From assembly GCF_013839445.1 (NCBI RefSeq), contig NZ_JACDIT010000001.1:636126-700125 (forward strand): 64,000 nucleotides of DNA. Reading direction: 5' to 3'. Shown here piece after piece: positions 1 to 8,227 of the stretch. Numbering within the stretch: position 1 is the first letter of the stretch; each line of letters starts with the position of its first letter. The notes under the pieces were generated by a model. The model had not been told where the DNA came from. It made no database searches and was given only the letters and a program-made list of their open reading frames with translations. The position numbers and the translations under genes are program-made. The stretch comes from Chthonobacter albigriseus (lineage in GTDB: Bacteria; Pseudomonadota; Alphaproteobacteria; Rhizobiales; Pleomorphomonadaceae).

Positions 1-821
1 CGCATCTGCAGGGCCAGCTCGTCGCCGTTCATCCGGCCTACGACGACGCCTTCGACGGCTTTGCCGATCCGTCCGTCCGCGGCAACCCGGCAGCCCGCCA
101 GGCGTGGGCGGTGGACCAGGTCAAGCGGGCCGCCCAGGCCTCGCGCAATCTCGGGCTGAACGCCTCCGTCACCTTCTCCGGCGCGCTCGCCTGGCCCTAC
201 GTCTATCCCTGGCCGCAACGTCCCGCGGGGCTGGTGGAAACGGCTTTCGAGGAACTTGCCAAGCGCTGGCGCCCGATCCTCGACGTCTACGAGGAGAACG
301 GGATCGATCTTTGCTACGAGATCCACCCCGGCGAAGACCTGCACGACGGCATCACGTTCGAGATGTTCCTGGAGCGGGTGAACAACCACGCCCGCGCCAA
401 CATGCTCTACGATCCCTCGCACTATGTTCTTCAGGCGCTCGACTACCTCGACAACATCGACATCTATCACGAGCGCATCAAGATGTTCCACGTCAAGGAC
501 GCGGAGCTGAACCCCAACGGGCGGGTCGGCGTCTACGGCGGCTACCAGTCGTGGGTGGACCGGGCGGGCCGGTTCCGCTCGCTCGGCGACGGGCAGGTGG
601 ACTTCTCCGCGATCTTCTCCAAGCTGACCCAGTACGGCTACGAGGGCTGGGCGGTGCTGGAGTGGGAATGCTGCCTGAAGCACCCGGAGGATGGCGCGCG
701 CGAGGGCGCCGAGTTCATCAAGAGCCACATCATCCGGGTCACCGAGAAGGCGTTCGACGACTTCGCGGGCTCGGGCACCGACGAAGCTGCCAACCGGCGG
801 ATGCTCGGCATCGACCGCTGA
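1..821 (+). CDS. Sugar phosphate isomerase/epimerase-like TIM-barrel protein (5' end outside window)
   Basis: The reading frame is already open at base 3 and runs about 272 codons to a stop at 821, so the N-terminus lies before the window. It belongs to the xylose isomerase-like (AP endonuclease 2) TIM-barrel superfamily. Likely metal-binding positions are visible in order: the Glu in CYEIHPGE, Asp and His in YDPSHY, the His in MFHVKDAE and the Glu in VLEWE. Such proteins isomerise, epimerise or beta-eliminate sugars and keto-sugars in the cytoplasm. It is followed 91 bp later by a Gfo/Idh/MocA dehydrogenase. That pairing is common in rhizobial sugar catabolism, for example in the levoglucosan pathway where a 3-dehydrogenase works with TIM-barrel lyases. 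The substrate cannot be read from the sequence. Confidence 0.85.
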   Translation, partial: HLQGQLVAVHPAYDDAFDGFADPSVRGNPAARQAWAVDQVKRAAQASRNLGLNASVTFSGALAWPYVYPWPQRPAGLVETAFEELAKRWRPILDVYEENGIDLCYEIHPGEDLHDGITFEMFLERVNNHARANMLYDPSHYVLQALDYLDNIDIYHERIKMFHVKDAELNPNGRVGVYGGYQSWVDRAGRFRSLGDGQVDFSAIFSKLTQYGYEGWAVLEWECCLKHPEDGAREGAEFIKSHIIRVTEKAFDDFAGSGTDEAANRRMLGIDR

Positions 822-912
822 TCACGCGCAGAGGGTCTTTCGCCGCAGCGGAAGACCCTTGGCCGGAGCATGGCATCCGGTCCCCCTGGCTTTCCCGAGA
901 GGACAGATACCC

Positions 913-2088
913 ATGACCATCGCAGGACGCGACGACTCCCAGTCCACCGGCCCGATCCGCCTCGGCATGGTGGGCGGCGGACAGGGCGCTTTCATCGGCG
1001 CGGTGCACCGCATCGCGGCGCGACTCGACGGGGAATACACGCTCGTTGCCGGTGCGCTTTCCAGCGATCCGGAGCGAGCCCGGATCTCCGCCATCGACCT
1101 GGGCATCGCGCCTGAGCGGGCCTACACCTCCTACGAGGGCATGGCGAAGGCGGAGAGCGTGCGCAAGGACGGTATCGAGGCGGTGGCGATCGTCACGCCG
1201 AATCACATGCACTACCCCGCCGCCAAGGCGTTCCTGGAATGCGGCATCCACGTCATCTGCGACAAGCCGCTGACCTCGACGCTGGAGGACGCCTACGCGC
1301 TCGCCGAGCTTGCCAAGGGGTCCGGCAAGCTCTTCGTGCTGACGCACAACTACACCGGCTATCCGATGATCCGGCAGGCCCGCGAGATGGTGCAGGCCGG
1401 TGCGATCGGCACGATCCGCGTCGTGCAGGCCGAGTATGCGCAGGCCTGGCTCACCACCAAGCTTGAGGATACGGGCTCCAAGCAGGCGACGTGGCGGACC
1501 GACCCGGCCAAATCCGGGGCGGGCGGCGCGATCGGCGACATCGGCACGCACGCGTTCAACCTCGCCAGCTTCGTGACGGGGCTGGAGTTGGAAGCGCTGG
1601 CGGCCGACCTGACCGCCTTCGTGCCGGGACGCCGGCTCGACGACAACGTCCACATCATGATGCGCTTCAAGGGCGGTGCGAAGGGCATGCTCTGGGCCAG
1701 CCAGGTCGCGCCCGGCAACGAGAACGGCCTTCGCCTTCGCGTCTACGGCGACAAGGGCGGGCTGGAGTGGTCGCAGGAGGATCCGAACTACCTCTGGTTC
1801 ACGCCGTTCGGCGAGCCGAAGCGGCTGATCACGCGTGGCGGAGACGGTGCGGGACCGGCGGCATCGCGCGTCACCCGCACGCCGTTCGGGCATCCGGAGG
1901 GCTACCTGGAGGGCTTCGCCAACATCTACGCGGAAGCGGCACGGGCGATCCGCGCCGCGCGGACGGGCGCGGCGCCGGATCCGGACGTGATCTACCCCAC
2001 GGTGGACGACGGTGTCACCGGCATGCGCTTCATCGATGCGGCGGTCCGCTCCTCGGCGGCCGGCGGCGCCTGGACCCCGATGGCATGA
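913..2088 (+). CDS. Gfo/Idh/MocA family NAD(P)-dependent sugar dehydrogenase
   Basis: A 391-residue oxidoreductase. The N-terminal Rossmann motif GMVGGGQGAFIG lies near residues 18-29. The family EKP-type motif appears as CDKPL near residue 118. The catalytic Asp and His are seen in GDIGTHAFN in the C-terminal half. ATG 913 is chosen because the homologous sequence begins there; the frame stays open upstream to 691 but that part is low-complexity read-through. Family members oxidise sugars or polyols, often at C3, using NAD(P). The position right after a xylose-isomerase-like protein and upstream of a sugar importer suggests both act on the imported compound. The exact substrate is not known. 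Confidence 0.88.
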   Translation: MTIAGRDDSQSTGPIRLGMVGGGQGAFIGAVHRIAARLDGEYTLVAGALSSDPERARISAIDLGIAPERAYTSYEGMAKAESVRKDGIEAVAIVTPNHMHYPAAKAFLECGIHVICDKPLTSTLEDAYALAELAKGSGKLFVLTHNYTGYPMIRQAREMVQAGAIGTIRVVQAEYAQAWLTTKLEDTGSKQATWRTDPAKSGAGGAIGDIGTHAFNLASFVTGLELEALAADLTAFVPGRRLDDNVHIMMRFKGGAKGMLWASQVAPGNENGLRLRVYGDKGGLEWSQEDPNYLWFTPFGEPKRLITRGGDGAGPAASRVTRTPFGHPEGYLEGFANIYAEAARAIRAARTGAAPDPDVIYPTVDDGVTGMRFIDAAVRSSAAGGAWTPMA

Positions 2089-2171
2089 CCGTCTGACCGC
2101 GCATTACTAAACATCCTGCGCGCCGAGCGATTGCGGCTGCGCGCAGGCTGCTGCTGAAATCCCGGCTTTCT

Positions 2172-2184
2172 GCTGCATTGCAGC
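2172..2184. promoter_or_regulatory. Perfect 13-bp palindrome, candidate operator
   Basis: GCTGCA-T-TGCAGC is a perfect inverted repeat around a single central T. It sits about 240 bp before the binding-protein start, in the only sizeable gap in this block. Length and symmetry fit a dimeric repressor site (LacI/GntR type), but no cognate regulator gene is identifiable beside it in the window. Confidence 0.35.
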
Positions 2185-2203
2185 GACGATTGCCTCTTGC
2201 CGG

Positions 2204-2229
2204 GTTAAGTGTTTTCTGGCCTACTTAAC
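2204..2229. promoter_or_regulatory. Inverted repeat GTTAAGT-N12-ACTTAAC, candidate operator
   Basis: Seven-base arms at 2204-2210 and 2223-2229 are separated by 12 bases. A second partial half-site (TTAAC) follows directly at 2230-2234. The AT-rich core contrasts with the GC-rich surroundings. It may be a regulator site or overlap the promoter of the importer operon. Confidence 0.35.
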
Positions 2230-2421
2230 TTAACGGACCGCTGAACGCGGTTCGAGACCCGACCCCGATACAACAACAGGCGGCGGGCGAGAGGGAACGA
2301 CCTGATTCCGGCGTCATGAACCGGATGGCTGACCGACGGACGGTGTTCCGCCGGCACCACACACGCTTTCCAGGATTGGGAACTCCTGGCGGGCGGTGCA
2401 TTTCACCCATGGGAGGAGACA

Positions 2422-3747
2422 ATGAGGACACTCGGTGTTGCTGCCGTCGCCGTCCTCGCCGGCCTGGCCACTTTCGCTCATTCGAGCGAAGCCAAGGCGG
2501 CGGGAGAACTGACGCTGTGCTGGGCCGCCTGGGACCCGGCGAACGCGCTGGTCGAGCTTTCGAAGGACTTCGAAAAGCAGACCGGCACGACCATGAAGTT
2601 CGAATTCACGCCGTGGCCGAACTTCACCGACCGCATTCTCAACGAGCTCAATTCGGGCGGCAAGCTGTGCGATCTTCTGATCGGCGACAGCCAGTGGCTC
2701 GGCGGTTCGGCGGAGAACGGCTACTACGTCAAGCTGAACGACTTCTTCGCGAAGGAAGGCATCAGCATGGACGACTTCGCTCCGGCGACCGTCTATGCCT
2801 ACTCGACCTGGCCCAAGGGGACGCCGAACTACTGGGCGCTGCCGGCCATGGGCGATGCCAACGCCTGGGTCTACCGCAAGGACTGGTTCGCCAAGCCCGA
2901 GATCCAGGCCGCCTTCAAGGAGAAGACCGGCCGCGACCTCGCCCCGCCGAAGACCTGGGACGAACTGAAGGAAGTCGCCGAGTTCTTCCAGGGCCGTGAG
3001 ATCGACGGCAATACCGTCTACGGTGCCGCCATCTTCACCGAGCGCGCCTCGGAAGGCATCACCATGGGCGCGACCTCCGCGCTCTACTCCTACGGCTTCA
3101 AGTACGAGAACACGCCGGGCAAGTACGACATGGAGGGCGCGGTCAACTCGCCCGACGCGATCGCCGGCCTGGAGAAGTACAAGGAGATCTACAAGTGCTG
3201 CACCCCGCCCGGCTATACCGATAGCTACATGGGCGAAGGCCTCGACGCGTTCAAATCGGGCCAGGTGGCCATGATGATGAACTGGTTCGCGTTCTGGCCG
3301 GGCCTCTACAAGGACGAGAACGTCGGCGGCGACAAGATCGGCTTCTTCGTCAACCCGGGCCAGAAGGTCAACGCCTCGACCCTCGGCGGCCAGGGCATCT
3401 CGGTGGTCGCGAACACCGACAACATGGAAGGCGCTCTTGCCTACATCAAGTGGTTCGCGCAGGCCGACGTGCAGAAGAAGTGGTGGTCGCTCGGCGGCTA
3501 CGCCTGCCACAACGCCGTGCTGAACGACCCGGCGTTCAAGGACAGCCAGCCGTTCGCGGCGGACTTCCTGACGGCCATGGGCGGCGTGCAGGACTTTTGG
3601 CAGGAGCCGGCCTACGCCTCGCTGCTGCAGGCCATGCAGAAGCGGCTGCACGACTACGTCGTTGCCGACCAGGGCACGGCCAAGGAAGCGCTGGACAAGC
3701 TGATCGAGGATTGGACGGAAGTCTTCGAGGACGAAGGCAAGCTCTGA
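2422..3747 (+). CDS. ABC sugar transporter, extracellular solute-binding protein (family 1)
   Basis: A 441-residue periplasmic binding protein. Residues 1 to about 26 form a Sec signal peptide (MRTLGVAAVAVLAGLATFA, cleavage after AKA or AKAA). The mature part begins LTLCWAAWDPANAL and has the size and layout of MalE/family 1 carbohydrate-binding proteins. A strong Shine-Dalgarno (GGGAGGAG) precedes ATG 2422. It captures the substrate and delivers it to the two permeases encoded just downstream. A GC-rich hairpin follows the stop codon, which could favour high expression of this gene over the permeases. Aromatic residues are plentiful, as expected for a sugar site; the ligand is unknown. Confidence 0.92.
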   Translation: MRTLGVAAVAVLAGLATFAHSSEAKAAGELTLCWAAWDPANALVELSKDFEKQTGTTMKFEFTPWPNFTDRILNELNSGGKLCDLLIGDSQWLGGSAENGYYVKLNDFFAKEGISMDDFAPATVYAYSTWPKGTPNYWALPAMGDANAWVYRKDWFAKPEIQAAFKEKTGRDLAPPKTWDELKEVAEFFQGREIDGNTVYGAAIFTERASEGITMGATSALYSYGFKYENTPGKYDMEGAVNSPDAIAGLEKYKEIYKCCTPPGYTDSYMGEGLDAFKSGQVAMMMNWFAFWPGLYKDENVGGDKIGFFVNPGQKVNASTLGGQGISVVANTDNMEGALAYIKWFAQADVQKKWWSLGGYACHNAVLNDPAFKDSQPFAADFLTAMGGVQDFWQEPAYASLLQAMQKRLHDYVVADQGTAKEALDKLIEDWTEVFEDEGKL

Positions 3748-3765
3748 CAACCCGATGACGACAAA

Positions 3766-3791
3766 GGGGGCGCCGCCGGCGCGGCGCTCCC
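3766..3791 (+). promoter_or_regulatory. Intercistronic GC hairpin between binding protein and permease genes
   Basis: Arms 3766-3776 and 3781-3791 form an 11-bp stem with one G-U pair and a CGGC tetraloop, 18 bases after the binding-protein stop. There is no T-tract, so it is not a classic intrinsic terminator. Stem-loops at this position are known (malE-malF) to protect the binding-protein mRNA and lower permease expression. Confidence 0.6.
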
Positions 3792-3957
3792 ACCTCAACC
3801 CCTCCCTGCGCGGGGAGGACGATCGAACGGGGATCCGACGAGGAGCAACCCGTTCCGCGATCCGCGACCGGATCTCCTCGTGCGACGAGGCCGGTCAGGG
3901 TGGGGAAACGCCCCCGCCGATCACCATCGCTCCGATGCCACGATTGCAGGACCTTCC

Positions 3958-4920
3958 ATGTCCGACAGCACCCCCATCCAACGCCTCGCGGACCAGGCCG
4001 CGGCCAAGACGCCGCCCCGGGTCGTCAAGCGGATCCGCGGGCTCTCGGACCGTGCGATCGCCTGGGCGTTCATCACGCCGACGATCCTGCTTCTCCTGGC
4101 CATCAACATCTTTCCGCTGATCTGGACGATCCAGCTCTCGTTCACGAACTACCGCGCCAACCGGCCGAATGCGGAGGTGGAGAACGTCGGGATCCAGAAC
4201 TACGAGCGGATCCTGACCGACAGCGACATCTGGTTCGCGATGCAGGCGACCGCGCATTTCGTGTTCTGGACGATCGCGCTGCAGACGCTGATCGGCTTCT
4301 CGCTGGCCTATCTGATCGACCGCAAGTTCCGCGGCCACGCCTTCTGGACGACCATCATCCTCATCCCGATGATGCTGTCGCCGGCGGTGGTCGGCAATTT
4401 CTGGCGGTTCCTCTACCAGCCGCAGATCGGCCTGTTCAATTACATCGTGTCCTTCTTCACCGGGCTGCCGCCCTCCTCATTCGAGATGCTCGGCACGGTG
4501 AACCTCGCGCCCTGGTCGATCATCATCGTCGATACGTGGATGTGGACGCCCTACGTGATGCTGATCTGCCTCGCCGGCCTCCGCTCGATCCCGGACTACA
4601 TCTACGAGGCGGCCGAGGTGGACCGCGCGTCGAAGTGGCGGCAGTTCTGGACCATCACGATCCCGATGGCGGCGCCGTTCATCATGCTCGCGGTGCTGTT
4701 CCGCGGCATCGAGAACTTCAAGATGTTCGACATGGTGAACCTCCTCACCGGCGGCGGGCCGGGGTCCACCACCGAGGTCGCCTCCATTACCCTGAAGCGC
4801 GAAGCCTTCGAGAAGTGGCGCACGGGCTACTCCTCGGCATTCGCCATCATCCTCTTCGTCGCGGTGTTCGGCCTTGCCAACATCTACGTGAAGGCCCTCA
4901 ACAAGGTGAAGAACCGATGA
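3958..4920 (+). CDS. ABC sugar transporter permease, inner membrane subunit 1 (MalF/UgpA-like)
   Basis: A 320-residue integral membrane protein with about six hydrophobic segments, starting with WAFITPTILLLLAINIFPLIW. The EAA loop that contacts the ATPase reads YEAAEVDRASKWRQFW, close to the consensus EAAxxDGAxxxxxF. ATG 3958 is preferred over upstream in-frame codons because the family-like sequence starts there. The next permease overlaps by four bases (ATGA), so the two are translationally coupled. Together they form the substrate pore of the importer. Confidence 0.92.
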   Translation: MSDSTPIQRLADQAAAKTPPRVVKRIRGLSDRAIAWAFITPTILLLLAINIFPLIWTIQLSFTNYRANRPNAEVENVGIQNYERILTDSDIWFAMQATAHFVFWTIALQTLIGFSLAYLIDRKFRGHAFWTTIILIPMMLSPAVVGNFWRFLYQPQIGLFNYIVSFFTGLPPSSFEMLGTVNLAPWSIIIVDTWMWTPYVMLICLAGLRSIPDYIYEAAEVDRASKWRQFWTITIPMAAPFIMLAVLFRGIENFKMFDMVNLLTGGGPGSTTEVASITLKREAFEKWRTGYSSAFAIILFVAVFGLANIYVKALNKVKNR

Positions 4921-5870
4921 GCGGCAAGTCCTCGGCCCATTCCGTCGTCGAACCGACACCCGTCACCAAGCGGATCGCCGGCGCCGTGGTGATCATCTAC
5001 GCGCTGATCTCGATGATCCCGCTGTTCTGGATCTTCATCACGGGCTTCAAGTCGCCGCCGGATTCGATCTCCTATCCGCCCAAGATCGTGTTCGAGCCGA
5101 CGCTGGAGGGATACTGCAATCTCTTCACCACGCGGACGCGGCAGACCCCGGACTACATCCAGTCGCTGCCGCCGGCGACGGAAACCTGCGATGAGATCAC
5201 GCGCAGCCGCAACATGGTGATCGCCGGCGCGTCGAACTACCTGCCGCGCTTCATCAACTCGGTGGTGATCGCATTCGGCTCGACGTTCCTGGCGGTGGCG
5301 CTCGGAACCCTGACGGCCTACGGCTTCTCGCGCTTCCGCGTGCCGCTCGCCGACGACCTGCTGTTCTTCATCCTCTCCACCCGGATGATGCCGCCGATCG
5401 CGGTCGCCATTCCGATCTACCTGATGTACCGCGAGCTCGGCCTCAGCGACACGGCGCTCGGCATGATCCTGCTCTACACCGCCATCAACGTTTCGCTGGC
5501 GGTGTGGCTCCTGAAGGGCTTCATCGACGAGATCCCCCGCGAGTACGAGGAAGCCGCGATGATCGACGGCTACACTCGGCTGCAGGCCTTTGTGAAGGTG
5601 GTGCTGCCGCAGGCGGCCACCGGCATCGCAGCGACGGCGATCTTCTGCTTGATCTTCGCCTGGAACGAATACGCCTTCGCGGTGCTGCTGACGTCCGGCA
5701 GCGCGCAGACCGCACCGCCGTTCATCCCCACCATCATCGGCGAGGGCGGCATGGACTGGCCGGCGGTCGCGGCGGGGACGACCATCTTCCTGATCCCGAT
5801 CCTGGTCTTCACCGTGCTTCTCAGGAAGCACCTGCTGCGCGGCATCACCTTCGGAGCGGTGCGGAAATGA
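4917..5870 (+). CDS. ABC sugar transporter permease, inner membrane subunit 2 (MalG/UgpE-like)
   Basis: A 317-residue inner membrane permease. The first membrane segment is IAGAVVIIYALISMIPLFWIF, followed by a periplasmic stretch of some 70 residues containing several charged residues and two cysteines. The EAA loop is EYEEAAMIDGYTRLQAF. It starts inside the stop codon of the first permease and ends in an ATGA overlap with the following small membrane protein, so the genes are tightly coupled. It pairs with the product of 3958-4920. Confidence 0.92.
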   Translation: MSGKSSAHSVVEPTPVTKRIAGAVVIIYALISMIPLFWIFITGFKSPPDSISYPPKIVFEPTLEGYCNLFTTRTRQTPDYIQSLPPATETCDEITRSRNMVIAGASNYLPRFINSVVIAFGSTFLAVALGTLTAYGFSRFRVPLADDLLFFILSTRMMPPIAVAIPIYLMYRELGLSDTALGMILLYTAINVSLAVWLLKGFIDEIPREYEEAAMIDGYTRLQAFVKVVLPQAATGIAATAIFCLIFAWNEYAFAVLLTSGSAQTAPPFIPTIIGEGGMDWPAVAAGTTIFLIPILVFTVLLRKHLLRGITFGAVRK

Positions 5871-6073
5871 TGGACGCCCACGAACCCCCTGCCCTGCCGC
5901 CGCAGAAGCGCTTCACGCCGCGCTCGATCGCCGAAGGGCTCGCGACACTTCTCATCGCTGCCGGCTTCATCATGCTCATGCAGCCCTTCGCGATGGTGCT
6001 CTACACCTATTCCTTCGTGGTGCTTCTGGCCGGCACCGTCCTGTTCATCGTCGGCTCGAAGTTTCCGGGGTAA
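5867..6073 (+). CDS. Small two-helix membrane protein of the ABC importer operon
   Basis: A 68-residue protein with a Pro-rich start, a basic patch (QKRFTPR) and two predicted membrane helices, roughly residues 22-42 (IAEGLATLLIAAGFIMLMQP) and 45-64. ATG codons at 5867 and 5870 are adjacent; the first overlaps the preceding stop. The ATPase gene follows three bases after its stop. Because it is embedded between permease and ATPase genes, it is probably an accessory subunit or assembly factor of this transporter. The rhizobial glycerol importer likewise carries a small membrane protein gene (GlpU), but I see no clear sequence match to that family. Function is unknown. Confidence 0.75.
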   Translation: MMDAHEPPALPPQKRFTPRSIAEGLATLLIAAGFIMLMQPFAMVLYTYSFVVLLAGTVLFIVGSKFPG

Positions 6074-6076
6074 GCC

Positions 6077-7174
6077 ATGGCCGAGATCCGCGTCGAGAAA
6101 CTGCACAAGGCGTTCGGCTCCTTCACCGCGGTAAAGGAATCGAGCTTCACCGTCGCCGACGGCGAGTTCTTCGTCATGCTCGGCCCGTCCGGCTGCGGCA
6201 AGACCACCACGCTGCGGATGATCGCGGGGCTGGAGCTGCCGACCTCCGGCTCGATCACGCTCGGCGGCGAGGACGTCACCTTCAAGCGGGCCTCGGAGCG
6301 CGACATCGCCTTCGTCTTCCAGCTGTTCGCGCTCTATCCGCATATGAACGTCCGCCAGAACATCGCCTACCCCCTGAAGAACCAGGGCACACCGGCAGCC
6401 GAGATCAAGACCCGGGTGGAGGAGACGGCTCGAATCCTCAGGATCTCGCAGCTCCTGGACCGGTCGGTGACGGGCCTGTCATCGGGCGACCGGCAGCGGG
6501 TGGCCCTCGGGCGGGCGATCGTGCGGCAGCCGATGGCCTTCATGATGGACGAACCGCTCGGCGCGCTCGACACGGAGATGCGCGAGGTGATGATCCACGA
6601 GTTGCGCAACCTCCACGACCGGATGGGCGCCACCACCGTCTACGTCACGCACGATCAGCTCGAAGCGATGGCGATGGCCGACAAGATCGTGGTGATGAAC
6701 CATGGCGTGGTGGAGCAGTTCGGCACGCCGCAGGAGATCTACGACAAGCCGGCGTCGCTGTTCGTCGCCGATTTCATCGGCTCGCCGGCGATGAACTTCC
6801 TGCGCTTCCACGGCTCGGCCCGACGCGGGGCGACGGCGGTGACGCTCGGAGCCCGCGACGTTCCGGTGCCGGAGATCCGGGCCGACATCGCTGAGAAGCC
6901 GTTGGTGCTCGGTGTCCGCCCGGAACACATCCGCCTCGTCGACGACGGCGCCGTCCGGGGAAAGGCGCTCGGCTCGGAGTATCTCGGCACGACGCAGATC
7001 GTCACGCTGGAGACGCCCTACGGGGCGGTGAAGGCGCGGGTGCCGGCCGACAAGACAGTCAACCGCGGCGAGACGGTCGCGCTCGACTTCATGGCCTCGC
7101 GGCTCTCGCTGTTCGACGCGGAGACCGGCAAGGCGCTTCCCACCGTCCTCAACCAGGGGGTCGTCCATGGCTGA
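6077..7174 (+). CDS. ABC sugar transporter ATPase 1 (MalK-type) with divergent signature motif
   Basis: A 365-residue ATPase. Walker A GPSGCGKT is at residues 36-43, the Q-loop is FVFQLFALYPHM, Walker B is FMMDEP and the switch His is in VYVTHDQ. The ABC signature reads LSSGD instead of LSGGQ. The C-terminal third is the regulatory OB-fold domain of the MalK/UgpC class (GVRPEHIRL). It overlaps the second ATPase gene by eight bases. Two non-identical ATPases suggest a heterodimer in which one composite ATP site may be impaired, as in glycerol importers that use GlpS and GlpT. Confidence 0.92.
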   Translation: MAEIRVEKLHKAFGSFTAVKESSFTVADGEFFVMLGPSGCGKTTTLRMIAGLELPTSGSITLGGEDVTFKRASERDIAFVFQLFALYPHMNVRQNIAYPLKNQGTPAAEIKTRVEETARILRISQLLDRSVTGLSSGDRQRVALGRAIVRQPMAFMMDEPLGALDTEMREVMIHELRNLHDRMGATTVYVTHDQLEAMAMADKIVVMNHGVVEQFGTPQEIYDKPASLFVADFIGSPAMNFLRFHGSARRGATAVTLGARDVPVPEIRADIAEKPLVLGVRPEHIRLVDDGAVRGKALGSEYLGTTQIVTLETPYGAVKARVPADKTVNRGETVALDFMASRLSLFDAETGKALPTVLNQGVVHG

Positions 7175-8189
7175 GGTCGCGCTCAACGCCATTTCCCGCC
7201 GCTTCGGCGACGTCACCGCCGTCGACGACCTGACGCTGACCATCGCCGATGGCGAGTTCGTGGTGCTGCTCGGGCCGACCGGCGCCGGCAAGACCACGAC
7301 GCTGCGGCTGATCGCCGGCATCGAGGCGGCCGACAAGGGCACCGTGTTCATCGGCGGCCGTGACGTTTCGCGGGCCTCGCCGGCGGAACGGGACGTCACC
7401 TTCGTCTTCCAGCAGTACTCGCTCTACCCCCACCTCTCGGTCTACGACAATCTCGCCTTCCCGCTGCGCTCGCCGGCGCGGAGAATCCCGGAGGCCGAGA
7501 TCAAGGAGCGGGTCACCGCCGTGGCGGAGATGCTGCGGATCGGCTCGAAGCTGCAGAACCGGGCGACCCGGCTCTCCGGCGGCGAGATGCAGCGCGTCGC
7601 GATCGGCCGGGCGCTGGTCCGCACGCCGCAGGTCTACCTGATGGACGAGCCGCTCTCCTCCCTCGACGCCAAGCTCCGGTCCGATCTCCGGCTCGAGCTG
7701 AAGCGCATCCAGCAGGACCTCGGCGCGACGATCCTCTACGTCACCCACGACCAGATCGAAGCGATGACCATGGCGTCGCGGATCGGAGTGATGTCGAACG
7801 GTCGTCTGATCCAGTTCGGCACGCCGCGGCAGATCTACGAGGATCCGGACGACACCTATGTGGCGACCCGGCTCGGCGTGCCGCGGATCAACCTGCTGCC
7901 GATGGGGCTGCTCCCGGTCCAGTCTGCGCCCAACCAGGCGACGCAGATGGGCGTGCGGACCGAGCACCTGGAAATCGCACCGGCGAGCAACGGCGACGCC
8001 AACGCGACCGTCGCGCGCGTGGAGCACCTGGGCGACCAGACGCATCTGCATCTCCTCCTCGGAGAAACGCCGATGACCACGCTGGTGGACCCGCATGCCC
8101 CACTCGCCAAGGGCGACAAGGTGCGCATCACGGCGAAGCGGCCGCTTTTCTTCGGCGCCGACGGCAAGCGGGTCGGCGTCCGCCAGTAG
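7167..8189 (+). CDS. ABC sugar transporter ATPase 2 (MalK-type)
   Basis: A 340-residue ATPase. Walker A GPTGAGKT is at residues 36-43, the Q-loop FVFQQYSLYPHL, signature LSGGEMQRV, Walker B YLMDEP, and switch His in LYVTHDQ. All key motifs look intact, unlike in the partner ATPase just upstream. A C-terminal OB-fold domain (MGVRTEHLEI) is present. It starts within the end of the preceding ATPase gene. It is expected to form the heterodimeric motor for the two permeases. Confidence 0.92.
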   Translation: MAEVALNAISRRFGDVTAVDDLTLTIADGEFVVLLGPTGAGKTTTLRLIAGIEAADKGTVFIGGRDVSRASPAERDVTFVFQQYSLYPHLSVYDNLAFPLRSPARRIPEAEIKERVTAVAEMLRIGSKLQNRATRLSGGEMQRVAIGRALVRTPQVYLMDEPLSSLDAKLRSDLRLELKRIQQDLGATILYVTHDQIEAMTMASRIGVMSNGRLIQFGTPRQIYEDPDDTYVATRLGVPRINLLPMGLLPVQSAPNQATQMGVRTEHLEIAPASNGDANATVARVEHLGDQTHLHLLLGETPMTTLVDPHAPLAKGDKVRITAKRPLFFGADGKRVGVRQ

Positions 8190-8227
8190 CGTCGCGGGGC
8201 GGCCGGACAGGGCAGGAGGAGGATGCA

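Larger units (their letters stand above)
2089..2421. other. Gene-free control region upstream of the ABC importer operon
   Basis: This 333-bp stretch has no convincing gene. It separates the dehydrogenase from the binding-protein gene and is locally more AT-rich than its surroundings (about 2100-2230). It holds a perfect 13-bp palindrome and a separate TTAAGT/ACTTAA inverted repeat, both listed on their own. The final bases give a strong ribosome site (GGGAGGAG) for the gene at 2422. It is the obvious place for the promoter and operators of the importer/kinase operon. Confidence 0.6.

Noticed and set aside
691-912. Upstream in-frame extension of the Gfo/Idh/MocA gene
   Set aside because: It overlaps the end of the preceding gene in another frame and has no family similarity; ATG 913 is the natural start.
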